The position numbers and the translations under genes are program-made. A model generated the notes under the pieces. The model was not told the origin of the DNA. It saw only the letters and a program-made list of their open reading frames with translations, and made no database searches. This document shows positions 7,769 through 16,437 of a stretch of 64,000 bases of DNA, one piece after another. Location of the stretch: contig CAZXFA010000010.1 of NCBI GenBank assembly GCA_964640085.1, forward strand, positions 13,747 to 77,746, read 5' to 3'. Numbering within the stretch: position 1 is the stretch's first letter; every line of letters starts with the position of its first letter. This DNA is from CAZXFA01 sp964640085 (lineage in GTDB: Bacteria; Actinomycetota; UBA4738; HRBIN12).

Positions 7769-9209
7769 CCGCGTCGGCCTCCGCGCCGGGCTGGCGTTCG
7801 CGCTCGCGGCGGGCACCCTCGTGCTCGCCGCGACCCGGCCGGCACCCGCCTCCAATCCCGACCTTCGACCCAACGTCGTCCTCATCCTGACCGACGACCA
7901 GGCGCCGGGCTCCGTGCCCCACGACCCGCCCGCGATGCCGGCGTTCCAGGCCATGGTCGAGGACCCGTCCGAGCACTGGGTGTGGTTCCCGAACGCGTTC
8001 CTTTCCACCCCGCTCTGCTGCCCCTCCCGGGCCTCGATCCTCACCGGCCGCTCGGACCTGCGGACCGGGGTCCGCACGAACCACGATGGCCACCTCCTCG
8101 ATCCCACCGACAACCTCGCGGCGTGGCTGCACGACGCCGGGTACCGGACGGCCCTGATCGGCAAGTACCTCAACGGGTACCCCTTCGACGGGCAGCCGTT
8201 GGTGCCGCCGGGATGGGACCGGTGGCTCGTGAAGCGTCAGGGGGCCCAGTCGACCGCGTACTACGACCACGTGCTGCTGGACCAGGGGTTCCCGGTCCCC
8301 TCCGGCGACGCTCCCGACGGGTACCTGACGGACGTGCTGGCGGAGGCCGCCGTGAGCTTCATCGAGGGGACGCCGGCAGATCGTCCCTTCTTCCTTATGG
8401 TGACGCCGACCGCGCCGCACCGTCCGTGGACGCCGGCGCCTCGGCACCGGGGCGCCTTCGCGGGCGTGCGCCTGGTCGAACCGCCGTCGGTCGGGGAGGA
8501 GGACGTCTCGGACAAGCCCGCCTGGGTCCGGGCCCTCCCGCCGCTCGACGAGGGGCGTCGAAAGCAGCTCGCCGGGGTCCGGGTGCGGTCGTTCGAGACC
8601 CTGCTGGCGGTGGACGACCTGGTAGCGGGGATCGTCCGGGCGCTGGAGGAACGCGACCTGCTCGGACGAACGGCGATCTTCTTCCTCACCGACAACGGGT
8701 TCTCGCTCGGCGAGCACCGCTGGCTCGGGAAGACCTGCCCGTACGAGGAGTGCATCCGCACGCCGTTCTTCGTCCGGTACCCGGGCGCCGCCGCCCGAGC
8801 GGCACCGATGCTCGTCTCGAACCTCGACCTCGCACCAACGATCGCCGAGCTGGCGGGCGTGTCTGCGTCGGACCCCGTGGACGGTCGGAGCCTCGTGCCG
8901 GTGCTGGAAGGTGAGCCGGTCGAGCCCACGGCCGGACTGTTCCTCGACTACGTCGGCGATGCCCACGTGCCGGGGTGGTCGGCGATCCGCACGGAGGCGC
9001 TCGTCTACGTCGAGTACGTGACTGGCGAACGCGAGCTCTACGACCTGGCCGGATACCTCGGGCCGGCCGATCCGTACGAGCTGGAGAACCGGATCGGGCA
9101 CCCCACGTACGGGACGGTGGTCCGTGAGCTCGCGGCGGAGTTGGGGCGTCTGCGCGAGGCTGCCACGAGCCCGAACGCGGGTCTGAGCGCGGTAGGGTTG
9201 CCGCCGTGA
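7758..9209 (+). CDS. Secreted sulfatase-family hydrolase
   Basis: About 483 residues from a GTG at 7758 that overlaps the methyltransferase end. An N-terminal hydrophobic segment (residues 8-25) ending near AAGTLVLAATRPAPAS is a signal peptide or anchor. The sulfatase core follows: VVLILTDDQ (metal-binding DD) and TPLCCPSRASILTG, in which the first Cys fits the C-x-P-S-R formylglycine motif. Later come GKYLNGYP, APHRPW and the metal site LTDNGFSLGEHRW. It should hydrolyse a sulfate or phosphonate ester outside the membrane. Maturation would need a formylglycine-generating enzyme, which is not in this window. Confidence 0.88.
   Translation: MWADRVGLRAGLAFALAAGTLVLAATRPAPASNPDLRPNVVLILTDDQAPGSVPHDPPAMPAFQAMVEDPSEHWVWFPNAFLSTPLCCPSRASILTGRSDLRTGVRTNHDGHLLDPTDNLAAWLHDAGYRTALIGKYLNGYPFDGQPLVPPGWDRWLVKRQGAQSTAYYDHVLLDQGFPVPSGDAPDGYLTDVLAEAAVSFIEGTPADRPFFLMVTPTAPHRPWTPAPRHRGAFAGVRLVEPPSVGEEDVSDKPAWVRALPPLDEGRRKQLAGVRVRSFETLLAVDDLVAGIVRALEERDLLGRTAIFFLTDNGFSLGEHRWLGKTCPYEECIRTPFFVRYPGAAARAAPMLVSNLDLAPTIAELAGVSASDPVDGRSLVPVLEGEPVEPTAGLFLDYVGDAHVPGWSAIRTEALVYVEYVTGERELYDLAGYLGPADPYELENRIGHPTYGTVVRELAAELGRLREAATSPNAGLSAVGLPP
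9193..9198 (+). promoter_or_regulatory. Leaderless -10 element TAGGGT
   Basis: TAGGGT ends 7 bases before the GTG at 9206, inside the 3' end of the sulfatase gene. It could give the phosphoesterase gene its own leaderless transcript in addition to read-through. Confidence 0.5.
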
Positions 9210-10834
9210 GCCACTCGCCCGGTCCCGGCTCGCGCGTCCCGGTGCCGCGCAACCGCCTGCGGTTCTCTCGTCGCCGAACCGCTCGACGCCGGGGGTTCAT
9301 CGCCTTCGCCGTGGTGGTTGCCCTGCTGATCGGTTGGCGGGCGTGGGCGGCGCTTGATCGCGACGAGGATCGGGTCGGGGTCATGCCCACCCCCACCGGT
9401 ACCACCGGCGGGGGTGGCGACGGCGACGGCGACGGTGACCGTGGTGGGGACGGGGATGACGTCCAGCCCCAGATCGCCCCCGGCGAGACGCCCATAGAGC
9501 ACGTGGTGTTCATCGTCAAGGAGAACCGGACGTTCAACCACTACTTCGCCACGTACCCCGGGGCCGAGGGCTCGACCGAGGGCGGGACGATCGAGTGCAC
9601 CGAGGACGGATGCGAGGACGGGCCCGTCGTCCAGCTCACGGAGGCGGAGGACACGCAGCCGCACGACCTCACGCACTGCTTCCGCTGCGGGCTCGTCGCG
9701 ATCAACGGCGGCAAGATGAACGGGTTCAACCGGATGAACGGGGTGATCCCGCAGTCTGGTGACCGCGCGCTCTTCTTCGGGCGGGACCTGTCCGGGTACA
9801 ACTACCACGATCGCGACACGCTCCCGAACTACTGGGCGTACGCCGACCGCTTCGTGCTGGCCGATCACTTCTTCACGTCGATGTACGGCCCGACGCTGCC
9901 CGAGCACCTCTACACGGTCGCCGCCCAGGCCAACCACATCGTGGACAACAAGGGACAGACGGACACCCCGGGCAGCTACTGCGACGACTCCACCGAGACC
10001 GCGACGCGGTTCATCCCCCGTGAGGTGCGGGAGAACGAGCGCCGGATCCTCCAGCTCGAGCGCGAGATCACTGCGAACGGCTCCAACACCTACGAGCTGG
10101 GGAAGTTCTGGAACCAGACCCGGCTCTGCTTCGACATCCCGGTGCTGCCCGACCAGCTCGAGGAGGCCGGGATCAGCTGGAAGTACTACGCGAACGAGAA
10201 CGCGTGGATGAACGCTCTCCAGATGATCCGTCACGTCCGGTTCGGCCCGATGTGGAGGAAGGTCGAGCCCCCGGAGAACTTCGTGCGAGACGTCCGGGGG
10301 GGCGAGATGCCGCAGGTGTCCTGGATCATCCCCTCTGAGTCGTACAACGAGCACCCCGGCGGCGGGAAGAGCGTGTGTGCCGGTGAGAACTGGACCGTGC
10401 ACCAGGTCAACACGATCATGGAGAGCGAGTACTGGCGCTCCACGCTGATCGTGATCGTGTGGGACGACTTCGGGGGCTTCTACGATCCGGTCCCCCCGCC
10501 GCAGACCGACGTGATGGGGCTCGGCCCTCGCACGCCGGCCCTGATCATCTCGCCGTACACGCGGCGGGGCGACAACCCGAACCGCGGGTACGTGGACGAG
10601 ACCGTCTACGAGTTCAGCTCGGTGCTCGCCTTCATCGAGCGGCTGTTCGGGCTCGAGCCGATGACCGAGCGCGATGCCAGCGCGAACCCGCTGCTCGGGG
10701 CGCTGGAGTTCGAGCGCCCGCGGTTCAAGAAGCTGATCCTCCCGCTGCGCGACGACTGCCCCTACGGGACCTCGTTCGCCCACTTCCTCGCGAGCTGGCC
10801 CCACCTGCGGACGATCGGTAGCCCGTTCGACTGA
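9206..10834 (+). CDS. Membrane-anchored phosphoesterase (phospholipase C/acid phosphatase family)
   Basis: A 542-residue protein. A basic N-terminus precedes a single membrane helix (about residues 31-50), a Gly-Asp-rich flexible linker (about 70-90) and a PF04185 phosphoesterase domain. The domain opens with IEHVVFIVKENRTFNHYFATYPG and includes HPGGGKSVCAGENWTVHQVN and VIVWDDFGGFYDPVPPP. In most relatives, including the paralogue at 10850-12196, the last motif reads FYDHVPPP; here the His is Pro, which may alter or weaken catalysis. The start overlaps the sulfatase stop by 4 bases. The domain should face outside and cleave phosphate monoesters or phospholipids. Confidence 0.85.
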   Translation: MSHSPGPGSRVPVPRNRLRFSRRRTARRRGFIAFAVVVALLIGWRAWAALDRDEDRVGVMPTPTGTTGGGGDGDGDGDRGGDGDDVQPQIAPGETPIEHVVFIVKENRTFNHYFATYPGAEGSTEGGTIECTEDGCEDGPVVQLTEAEDTQPHDLTHCFRCGLVAINGGKMNGFNRMNGVIPQSGDRALFFGRDLSGYNYHDRDTLPNYWAYADRFVLADHFFTSMYGPTLPEHLYTVAAQANHIVDNKGQTDTPGSYCDDSTETATRFIPREVRENERRILQLEREITANGSNTYELGKFWNQTRLCFDIPVLPDQLEEAGISWKYYANENAWMNALQMIRHVRFGPMWRKVEPPENFVRDVRGGEMPQVSWIIPSESYNEHPGGGKSVCAGENWTVHQVNTIMESEYWRSTLIVIVWDDFGGFYDPVPPPQTDVMGLGPRTPALIISPYTRRGDNPNRGYVDETVYEFSSVLAFIERLFGLEPMTERDASANPLLGALEFERPRFKKLILPLRDDCPYGTSFAHFLASWPHLRTIGSPFD

Positions 10835-10849
10835 CGCCTGCGGTTTCGC

Positions 10850-12196
10850 TCAGCGGTTGAAGTCGAACGCCGTCCCCACGCAGTCGGTCCGCACCGGCAG
10901 TGGGTCCGGCGGCCGGGGCTCCCGCGTGAAGTCGAACGCCGAGAGCAGGGGCGTGGCGTCGCGGTCCCGGTGAGTGAGCTGGGTCAGCCCGAAGTTGTCC
11001 TCGACGAACCGCAGGACGCTGGAGAACTCGCCGAGCTCGTGCGTCACGTAGCCGCGCTTCGCGTACGGGCTGATGATCAGCAGCGGGACGCGGACCCCGA
11101 AGCCGAACCCGTCCACCTGCGGCGGCGGCACGTGGTCGTAGAAGCCCCCGTAGTCGTCCCAGGTGAGGAAGATGGCGGTGGTCTCCCACTGGGGGCCTTC
11201 CATCAAGGCGTTCACGATCTCGGTCGTCCAGTTCTCGCCGTGGCACATGCTGTACTCGGGGTGCTCGGACAGCTCGAACCGCGGCGTGACCCAGGTGACG
11301 GGCTGGAGCAGCCCCTCCCGGGCCTGGCGGACGAAGTCGTCCACCGGGAACACGTGGTTCTGCCAGATGTCCGGGTCCTCCCGGATGTGGCGGATCGCGT
11401 CGTAGGCCGACCACAGGTACCCGTTCTGCATGTTCGTGGCCGAGTAGTAGGACCAGGGGATCCCAGCCTCCATCAGCAGGTCGGCCTCCGTGATGAAGTC
11501 GAAGCACGGCGGCAGGTTCTTCACGTTGCCCTCGCGGTCCTCGACCGGGACGTAGGCCTCCTCGATTGAGTCGCACCCCCAGGCCTTGAACAGCCCGGTC
11601 CCGCGATGCCGCTCGCGTAGCAGGTCGTTGTCCTGGATCGGGTTCTCGTGCGTGCCTCCCGACTGCGCCGCGATCGTGTACAGGTGGTTCGGGAACGAGG
11701 GCCCGTGGGCGCTCGCGAAGAAGTTGTCGCCCAGGACGTACTCCCGGGCCCAGTGCCAGTAGTTCGGCAGGTCCTCGGGCAGGTACTGCGTGTACGCGTA
11801 CAGGTCCGCCGCCTCGCTGATCGTGGCGAACCCGTCCATCTCCCCCTCGTTCCAGGCCTGGAGGGCGCACCGGTAGCAGTGCTTGATGTCTTCCGGGATC
11901 GCGTCGAGCGCGAGGGTCAACGGCCGCGGCTCGCCCCGATCGATCCCGACCGTGACCCCGTTCGCGCCGGGGAACCGGCCGAACATGTTGTCGAAGGTCC
12001 GGTTCTCCTTGATAACGAACACGACGTGCTTGATCGGCGTCGCGGTCTCGAGGGTCGACGCGTCGAACGGCCCGGGCTCGGTGCCGAGGTCGAGCGCAGG
12101 GAGCGGGTCCCACTCGGGGACGTCCCGCGCGCAGGCCGCGGCGACGGCGGCGAGGGCAAGGACGAGGGCGGAGAACCGTACGACGGTCGAGCGCAC
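10850..12196 (-). CDS. Lipoprotein phosphoesterase (phospholipase C/acid phosphatase family)
   Basis: A 448-residue lipoprotein: the signal segment MRSTVVRFSALVLALAAVAA is followed by the lipobox cysteine C22. The PF04185 domain starts IKHVVFVIKENRTFDNMFGRFPG and contains FELSEHPEYSMCHGENWTTE and LTWDDYGGFYDHVPPP, so all expected residues are present. It is a paralogue of the convergently encoded membrane-anchored protein; their stops are 15 bases apart. The GTG start has TAGGTT 8 bases upstream, suggesting its own promoter, although the aminomutase-like gene ends only 28 bases upstream on the same strand. It probably acts on phosphoester substrates at the outer face of the cell. Confidence 0.87.
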   Translation of the reverse strand: MRSTVVRFSALVLALAAVAAACARDVPEWDPLPALDLGTEPGPFDASTLETATPIKHVVFVIKENRTFDNMFGRFPGANGVTVGIDRGEPRPLTLALDAIPEDIKHCYRCALQAWNEGEMDGFATISEAADLYAYTQYLPEDLPNYWHWAREYVLGDNFFASAHGPSFPNHLYTIAAQSGGTHENPIQDNDLLRERHRGTGLFKAWGCDSIEEAYVPVEDREGNVKNLPPCFDFITEADLLMEAGIPWSYYSATNMQNGYLWSAYDAIRHIREDPDIWQNHVFPVDDFVRQAREGLLQPVTWVTPRFELSEHPEYSMCHGENWTTEIVNALMEGPQWETTAIFLTWDDYGGFYDHVPPPQVDGFGFGVRVPLLIISPYAKRGYVTHELGEFSSVLRFVEDNFGLTQLTHRDRDATPLLSAFDFTREPRPPDPLPVRTDCVGTAFDFNR

Positions 12197-12204
12197 GGCA
12201 CCCG

Positions 12205-12210
12205 AACCTA
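12205..12210 (-). promoter_or_regulatory. Leaderless-type -10 element TAGGTT
   Basis: On the minus strand TAGGTT ends 8 bases before the GTG of the lipoprotein phosphoesterase gene, without an intervening ribosome-binding site. Confidence 0.45.
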
Positions 12211-12224
12211 CCGCATCCCGGCGT

Positions 12225-13637
12225 TCAAACGGGTTGGAGCTCGCGCCCCTCCGAGGTGGTCAGGTACCCGCGCCAGTAGGCCTGCCCCTCCTCGGGGAGG
12301 GTGGAGATGGGGTCGAAGTACGGGTACTCGCGCTCGAGGGCCTCCGGGTCGTCGTGCTCGATCCCGGTCCGGTAGTTCTTCCGCCAGTAGCTGATGCCCT
12401 TCACCTGGTCGTAGCCGCTCACCATGTGGACCCACCGCTTGCCGACGAACGGCACGTCGGCGACGAACCGCGGGGTCGCGAACCCCGGCAGGTACCCCAT
12501 GATCGCGAACTGGAGCTCCTGCGCCTCCCAGAGCGCGAGCCGCCAGTGCTCGCTGTTGGGGATCATGTCGCACAGGTAGAAGTAGTACGGCATGACGCTC
12601 GCGTGATCCAGCAGCATGAAGCACAGCTCCAGGATCTGGTTCGGCGTGGTGTTCACCCCTCGCAGCAGGACGCCCTGGTTCCGCACGTCCCGATAGCCCA
12701 TATCGAGGAGCTCGCGGACCGCCTTGCCGACCAGGGGCGTCACCTGCTGCGCGGCGTTCACGTGCGTATGGATCGCGACCTCCACGCCGCGTTCGTGCGC
12801 GCGCTTGGCGATCGACTGGTAGCCCTCCAGCACCTCGTCCTGCAGGAAGTGCTGCGGGATCCCCATCAGGCCCTTCGTCGCGATCCGGACGTCGCGGATG
12901 TGCTCGATGTCGAACAGCTTGAACAGCCAGTCCCGGAGGCGCTTGATCGGGACGTTGGCCATGTCGCCGCCCGAGACGACGACGTCGCGCACCGACGGGG
13001 TCTTCCGAAGGTAGTCGAGCATCGCGTCCCAACGCTCGTTCTGCTTGGTCTCGAACTTGTACTTCAGGACCTGTAGCGTGTCGTTGCCCACCAGGTCCAT
13101 CCGCGTGCAGTGCCCGCAGTACTGCGGGCACGTGGGGATCAGCTCGGCCAGGACCTTCGTCGGGTACCGGTGGGTCAGGCCCTCGACCGCCCACATCTCG
13201 GCCTCGTGCAGCGAGTCGCGGCTGGCCATCGGGTGGGAGGGGAACTCGGTCTCGCGGTCGCTGAACGCCGGGGCCATGTAGCGGCGCACCGGATCGTGCC
13301 GCAGGTCGGTCTCGTCCATCGTGTTGACCATCTGCGGCGGGATCAGCATCGACATCGTGGCGCGCTCCAGCTGGTCGCGCTCGATGTCCGCGTAGAGCTC
13401 CTCATCCAGGAGATCGCCGAGCGCGCGCTTGAACTCGACGAGGTTCTTGACCGAGTGGGCGCGCTGCCACTGCGCCGACCCCCATTGCTCCCGCGTGACG
13501 TCGCGGTAGCCGGGCAGGCGCGTCCAGTCCGGTTCGGCGTACTCGCGCCGGAGCGGGTACTCGAAGGGCTGTTCGGCCGCGTGGGCGCGACCGACCTCGC
13601 GCCTGGGCCGGGTCTTCTCGGCGTGGTCCTGGCTCAT
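12225..13637 (-). CDS. kamA: KamA-family radical SAM aminomutase
   Basis: A 470-residue radical SAM/PLP enzyme of the lysine 2,3-aminomutase family. The cluster motif is C170-PQY-C174-GH-C177. The family blocks VVVSGGDMA, RIATKGLMG, NQGVLLRGVN and YYFYLCDMIP are present, and the C-terminal GKRWVHMVSGYDQVKGISYW is where the PLP lysine should lie. The reaction moves an amino group from the alpha to the beta carbon, of lysine in the best-known case; glutamate-using relatives exist and I cannot separate them by eye. The start at 13637 follows GAGGTGGGAACG. No beta-lysine acetyltransferase is adjacent, so a role in osmolyte synthesis or lysine breakdown remains open. Confidence 0.85.
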   Translation of the reverse strand: MSQDHAEKTRPRREVGRAHAAEQPFEYPLRREYAEPDWTRLPGYRDVTREQWGSAQWQRAHSVKNLVEFKRALGDLLDEELYADIERDQLERATMSMLIPPQMVNTMDETDLRHDPVRRYMAPAFSDRETEFPSHPMASRDSLHEAEMWAVEGLTHRYPTKVLAELIPTCPQYCGHCTRMDLVGNDTLQVLKYKFETKQNERWDAMLDYLRKTPSVRDVVVSGGDMANVPIKRLRDWLFKLFDIEHIRDVRIATKGLMGIPQHFLQDEVLEGYQSIAKRAHERGVEVAIHTHVNAAQQVTPLVGKAVRELLDMGYRDVRNQGVLLRGVNTTPNQILELCFMLLDHASVMPYYFYLCDMIPNSEHWRLALWEAQELQFAIMGYLPGFATPRFVADVPFVGKRWVHMVSGYDQVKGISYWRKNYRTGIEHDDPEALEREYPYFDPISTLPEEGQAYWRGYLTTSEGRELQPV

Positions 13638-13959
13638 CGTTCCCACCTCATCGTCACTCTAAGCCGTCGTGCGTAGGACCTCCGCGGTCGTCGAACGAAC
13701 AAGGTCTAGGATGCCATCATACGCGCGGTTCGTCCGGTGAGGCGGACCTATCGGCCGAAGTTCGTCCGGCATCCTCCTTCAGCGAACACCAGGTCGGATG
13801 GGCCGCGAGCGTCGGTCCGCCTCGGGTGGTATCGTCCGGCGCGAGGGTGCAGCACACGGTTGTTCGGCAACGCGGGCAGTTCCCTCCCGGCGCTCCGGTG
13901 CCGGTGGGCCCGAAGGGCGGCGGCACAGGCCCGGACGGCCAAGGAAGGGGGGATCGCTC
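13638..13959. promoter_or_regulatory. Intergenic region with cold-shock gene leader
   Basis: 322 bases without a convincing gene between the divergent aminomutase and cold-shock genes. TATCGT at 13830-13835 could be a -10 element, giving a leader of about 120 bases before the cold-shock GTG; long leaders are usual for csp genes. A direct repeat GTTCGTCCGG (13728-13737 and 13760-13769, spaced about three helical turns) may be a protein site. These are reading-level suggestions only. Confidence 0.35.
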
Positions 13960-14163
13960 GTGGCAACCGGAACCGTGAAGTGGTTCAGCCCCGAGAAGGG
14001 CTACGGCTTCATCTCCCAGGAGGGTGGGCCCGACGTCTTCGTGCATTTCAGCGCGATCGTGGGCGAGGGCTTCCGCAACCTCGAGGAGGGCCAGCAGGTC
14101 GAGTTCGAGGTGACCCAGGGGGACAAGGGCCCCCAGGCCGCCAACGTCCGGCCCGTCGGCTGA
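13960..14163 (+). CDS. Cold-shock domain protein
   Basis: A 67-residue CspA-family single-stranded nucleic-acid-binding protein, VATGTVKWFSPEKGYGFI onward. RNP1 (KGYGFI) and RNP2 (VFVHF) are intact and the length is typical. The GTG start follows AAGGAAGGGGGGAT. It acts as an RNA chaperone in the cytoplasm. A perfect terminator follows 17 bases after the stop. Regulation through the long leader is likely from what is known of the family, not shown directly. Confidence 0.95.
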   Translation: MATGTVKWFSPEKGYGFISQEGGPDVFVHFSAIVGEGFRNLEEGQQVEFEVTQGDKGPQAANVRPVG

Positions 14164-14180
14164 ACCGAACCGCAACGTGA

Positions 14181-14211
14181 ACCGAGGGACCCGCTCGCCG
14201 GGTCCCTCGGT
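14181..14211 (+). terminator. Terminator of the cold-shock gene
   Basis: A perfect 13-base stem, ACCGAGGGACCCG with its complement CGGGTCCCTCGGT, closes a 5-base loop (CTCGC). The convergent gene ends 22 bases further on, so it may serve both directions. Confidence 0.8.
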
Positions 14212-14232
14212 GCGTTCGGGGCCGTTTCGAGG

Positions 14233-14508
14233 TCAGCGACCGCGAGGGCCGCCGCGGCCCACGCCGCGCGGCCGCCGCTCGCGCTGGTACGTGTCCTTCT
14301 CGTGGCGCGGCAGCCGGAGCTTGAGCGGCGGGGGGCCGGTGCGCTCGTACCGGACCCAGAGGTGGTCGATCTGCGGCTTGCGCTCGACCTCCCGCCAGCC
14401 GTTGGCGAGCAGGTGACGGTGGCGCCCGGCGGCGTTCTTGCGCAGCTTGTCCGTGTTCGGCTCCTTCAGGTAGAGCCGTTCCACGCGGACCTCTTTGAAG
14501 TCGGCCAT
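14233..14508 (-). CDS. Small basic protein of unknown function
   Basis: A 91-residue protein starting MADFKEVRVERLYLKEPNTD. The first 60 residues suggest a small alpha/beta fold with a conserved-looking GWREVERKPQIDHLWVRYER stretch. The last 25 are Arg/Gly-rich (RERRPRGVGRGG), like RNA-binding tails. TACCCT ends 7 bases before the ATG, supporting the start and a leaderless transcript. It sits next to a cold-shock gene, and the RG tail makes an RNA-related role possible, but I recognise no family. Confidence 0.65.
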   Translation of the reverse strand: MADFKEVRVERLYLKEPNTDKLRKNAAGRHRHLLANGWREVERKPQIDHLWVRYERTGPPPLKLRLPRHEKDTYQRERRPRGVGRGGPRGR

Positions 14509-14515
14509 GCGCCTC

Positions 14516-14521
14516 AGGGTA
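14516..14521 (-). promoter_or_regulatory. Leaderless -10 element TACCCT
   Basis: Minus-strand TACCCT, exactly 7 bases before the ATG of the small basic protein, in the divergent region in front of the transketolase gene. Confidence 0.55.
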
Positions 14522-14610
14522 GCAGGGCGGCTCTCCGGTCAGGCCGCATGCCGAGGCGGGCCGCCGGGTAGTCTTGGAGAAACGCCGGACCGAACGGGAG
14601 GACGCCGCGT

Positions 14611-16437
14611 ATGGCCTGGGTCGAGGACCGGAACGAACTCGCCGCACAGCTGGCCGTGGACGCCATCCGATGCTCGACCGCCGCCGGCTCGGGCCATCCG
14701 ACGTCGTCGCTCTCTGCCGCGCACCTGCTGGCCGTCCTGTACGCGGACCACCTCCGGACCGACGTCGCCGACCCGAAGGCGCGCGCGAACGACCGGTTCG
14801 TGCTCTCGAAGGGCCACGCCTCGCCGGGGATGTACGCGGTGCTGAAGGCGATCGGGGCGATAACCGACGACCAGCTCATGACCTTCCGCGAGCTCGACAG
14901 CCCGCTCGAGGGGCACCCCGCGCCGGTGCATGGGATGCCGTGGATCGACGTGGCCACCGGTTCGCTCGGGCAGGGTCTGCCGATCGGGCTCGGGATGGCG
15001 CTCGGGCTACGGATGGACCGGATCCCGGCCCGGGTGTGGGTGCTGATGGGTGACTCGGAGTCGGCGGAGGGCTCGGTCTGGGAGACGATGGCGAACGCCT
15101 CGCACCACGGAGTCGACAACCTGATCGCGATCTTGGACATGAACCGGCTCGGCCAGCGCGGCCCGACGATGCTCGGCTGGGACGGAGACACGTACGCGAC
15201 GCGGGCGGAGGCGTTCGGGTGGACGGCGATCCGGGTCGACGGCCACGACGTCGAGGCGATCGACGCCGCCTACCGCGAGGCCGAGGCGGCGGGCGGTCCC
15301 GCGGTCGTGATAGCGCGGACCGAGAAGGGACACGGCGTGTCGTTCCTCGTCGACCGCGAGGGCTGGCACGGGAAGGCGCTCTCGGCCGAGGAGGCCGAAC
15401 GCGCGATCGCCGAGCTCGGCGGGCCGCGCGAGATCCGGATCGCGCCGCCGAAGCCCGAGGCGGGCGTGGCCCCGTCGCCGAACGGAAAGCCGGTGCAGCT
15501 CCCGACGTACGCCGAGCCGATCGCCACCCGGAAGGCGTTCGGGGAGGTGCTGGCCGCGCTCACCGCGCGCCCGGACCTGGTTGCGCTCGACGGCGAGGTC
15601 TCGAACTCGACCTACACCGAGGACGTCGAGGAGGTGGCGCCGGACCGGTTCGTCGAGTTGTACATCGCCGAGCAGTGCATGGCCGGGGTGGCGGTCGGGA
15701 TGCAGGCCGTGGGCAAGAACCCGTTCGCGGCGACGTTCGGGGCGTTCCTCACGCGAGCCCACGACTTCATCCGGATGGCCGCGGTGAGCCGGGCGAACCT
15801 CCGGCTGTGCGGTTCGCACGCCGGGATCTCGATCGGCGAGGACGGGCCCTCGCAGATGGCGCTCGAGGACCTCGCGATGATGCGGGCGGTGAACGGCTCG
15901 ACCGTGCTGTACCCGTGCGACGGGAACCAGACCGCCAAGCTCGTCGCGCAGATGGCCGAGCTGCCCGGGATCGCGTACATCCGCACCACGCGGGAGAAGA
16001 CCGAGGCGCTGTACCCGGCCGACGCGGAGTTCCCGGTCGGCGGGAGCTCGGTGCTGCGGGAGAGCGGAGATGATCGCGTGACGCTGGTCGGGGCGGGGGT
16101 GACGGTGTTCGAGGCGCTGGCCGCCGCCGACGCGCTCGCCGCCGAGGGGATCGCCGCGCGGGTGATCGACTGCTACTCGATCAAGCCGATCGACGCGGCG
16201 ACCCTCCGGACCGCGCTCACCGAGACCGGCCTGGTGGTCACGGTCGAGGACCACTGGATCGACGGCGGACTGGGTGACGCGGTGCTCGCGGCTCTGGCTT
16301 CGCGGGGCGAGCTCTCAGGCCGCATGATCAAGATCGGCGTGAACGAGATGCCGGGCTCCGGGACCCCCGACGAGCTCCGGGATCGAGCGGGGATCTCAGC
16401 CCGCGCGATCGCCGAACGGGTCCGCTCTGCCGTCTAG
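14611..16437 (+). CDS. tkt: Transketolase
   Basis: A 608-residue thiamine-diphosphate enzyme that moves two-carbon units between sugar phosphates in the pentose phosphate pathway. TAAGSGHPTSS, SKGHASPGMYAV, GHPAPV and the ThDP motif GDSESAEGSVWE...ILDMNRLGQ are in the N-terminal half. The pyrimidine-binding half begins near residue 305 (TRKAFGEVLAAL) and includes FGAFLTRAHDFIRMA and HAGISIGEDGPSQM; the C-terminal domain starts near residue 480. The sequence style (short, NRLGQ, EDGPSQ) resembles the animal-type and archaeal-type transketolases rather than the 660-residue E. coli type. The start follows GGGAGGACGCCGCGT. The stop overlaps that of adenine deaminase by 2 bases (CTAG). Confidence 0.93.
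   Translation: MAWVEDRNELAAQLAVDAIRCSTAAGSGHPTSSLSAAHLLAVLYADHLRTDVADPKARANDRFVLSKGHASPGMYAVLKAIGAITDDQLMTFRELDSPLEGHPAPVHGMPWIDVATGSLGQGLPIGLGMALGLRMDRIPARVWVLMGDSESAEGSVWETMANASHHGVDNLIAILDMNRLGQRGPTMLGWDGDTYATRAEAFGWTAIRVDGHDVEAIDAAYREAEAAGGPAVVIARTEKGHGVSFLVDREGWHGKALSAEEAERAIAELGGPREIRIAPPKPEAGVAPSPNGKPVQLPTYAEPIATRKAFGEVLAALTARPDLVALDGEVSNSTYTEDVEEVAPDRFVELYIAEQCMAGVAVGMQAVGKNPFAATFGAFLTRAHDFIRMAAVSRANLRLCGSHAGISIGEDGPSQMALEDLAMMRAVNGSTVLYPCDGNQTAKLVAQMAELPGIAYIRTTREKTEALYPADAEFPVGGSSVLRESGDDRVTLVGAGVTVFEALAAADALAAEGIAARVIDCYSIKPIDAATLRTALTETGLVVTVEDHWIDGGLGDAVLAALASRGELSGRMIKIGVNEMPGSGTPDELRDRAGISARAIAERVRSAV

Noticed and set aside
9400..9460. GGCGAC repeat as a mobile or phase-variable tract
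   Set aside because: It encodes a Gly-Asp linker between the membrane helix and the enzyme domain, which is ordinary for exported actinobacterial proteins.
13728..13769. GTTCGTCCGG direct repeat as a CRISPR-like or regulatory array
   Set aside because: There are only two copies, with no further units; at most it is a weak protein site.
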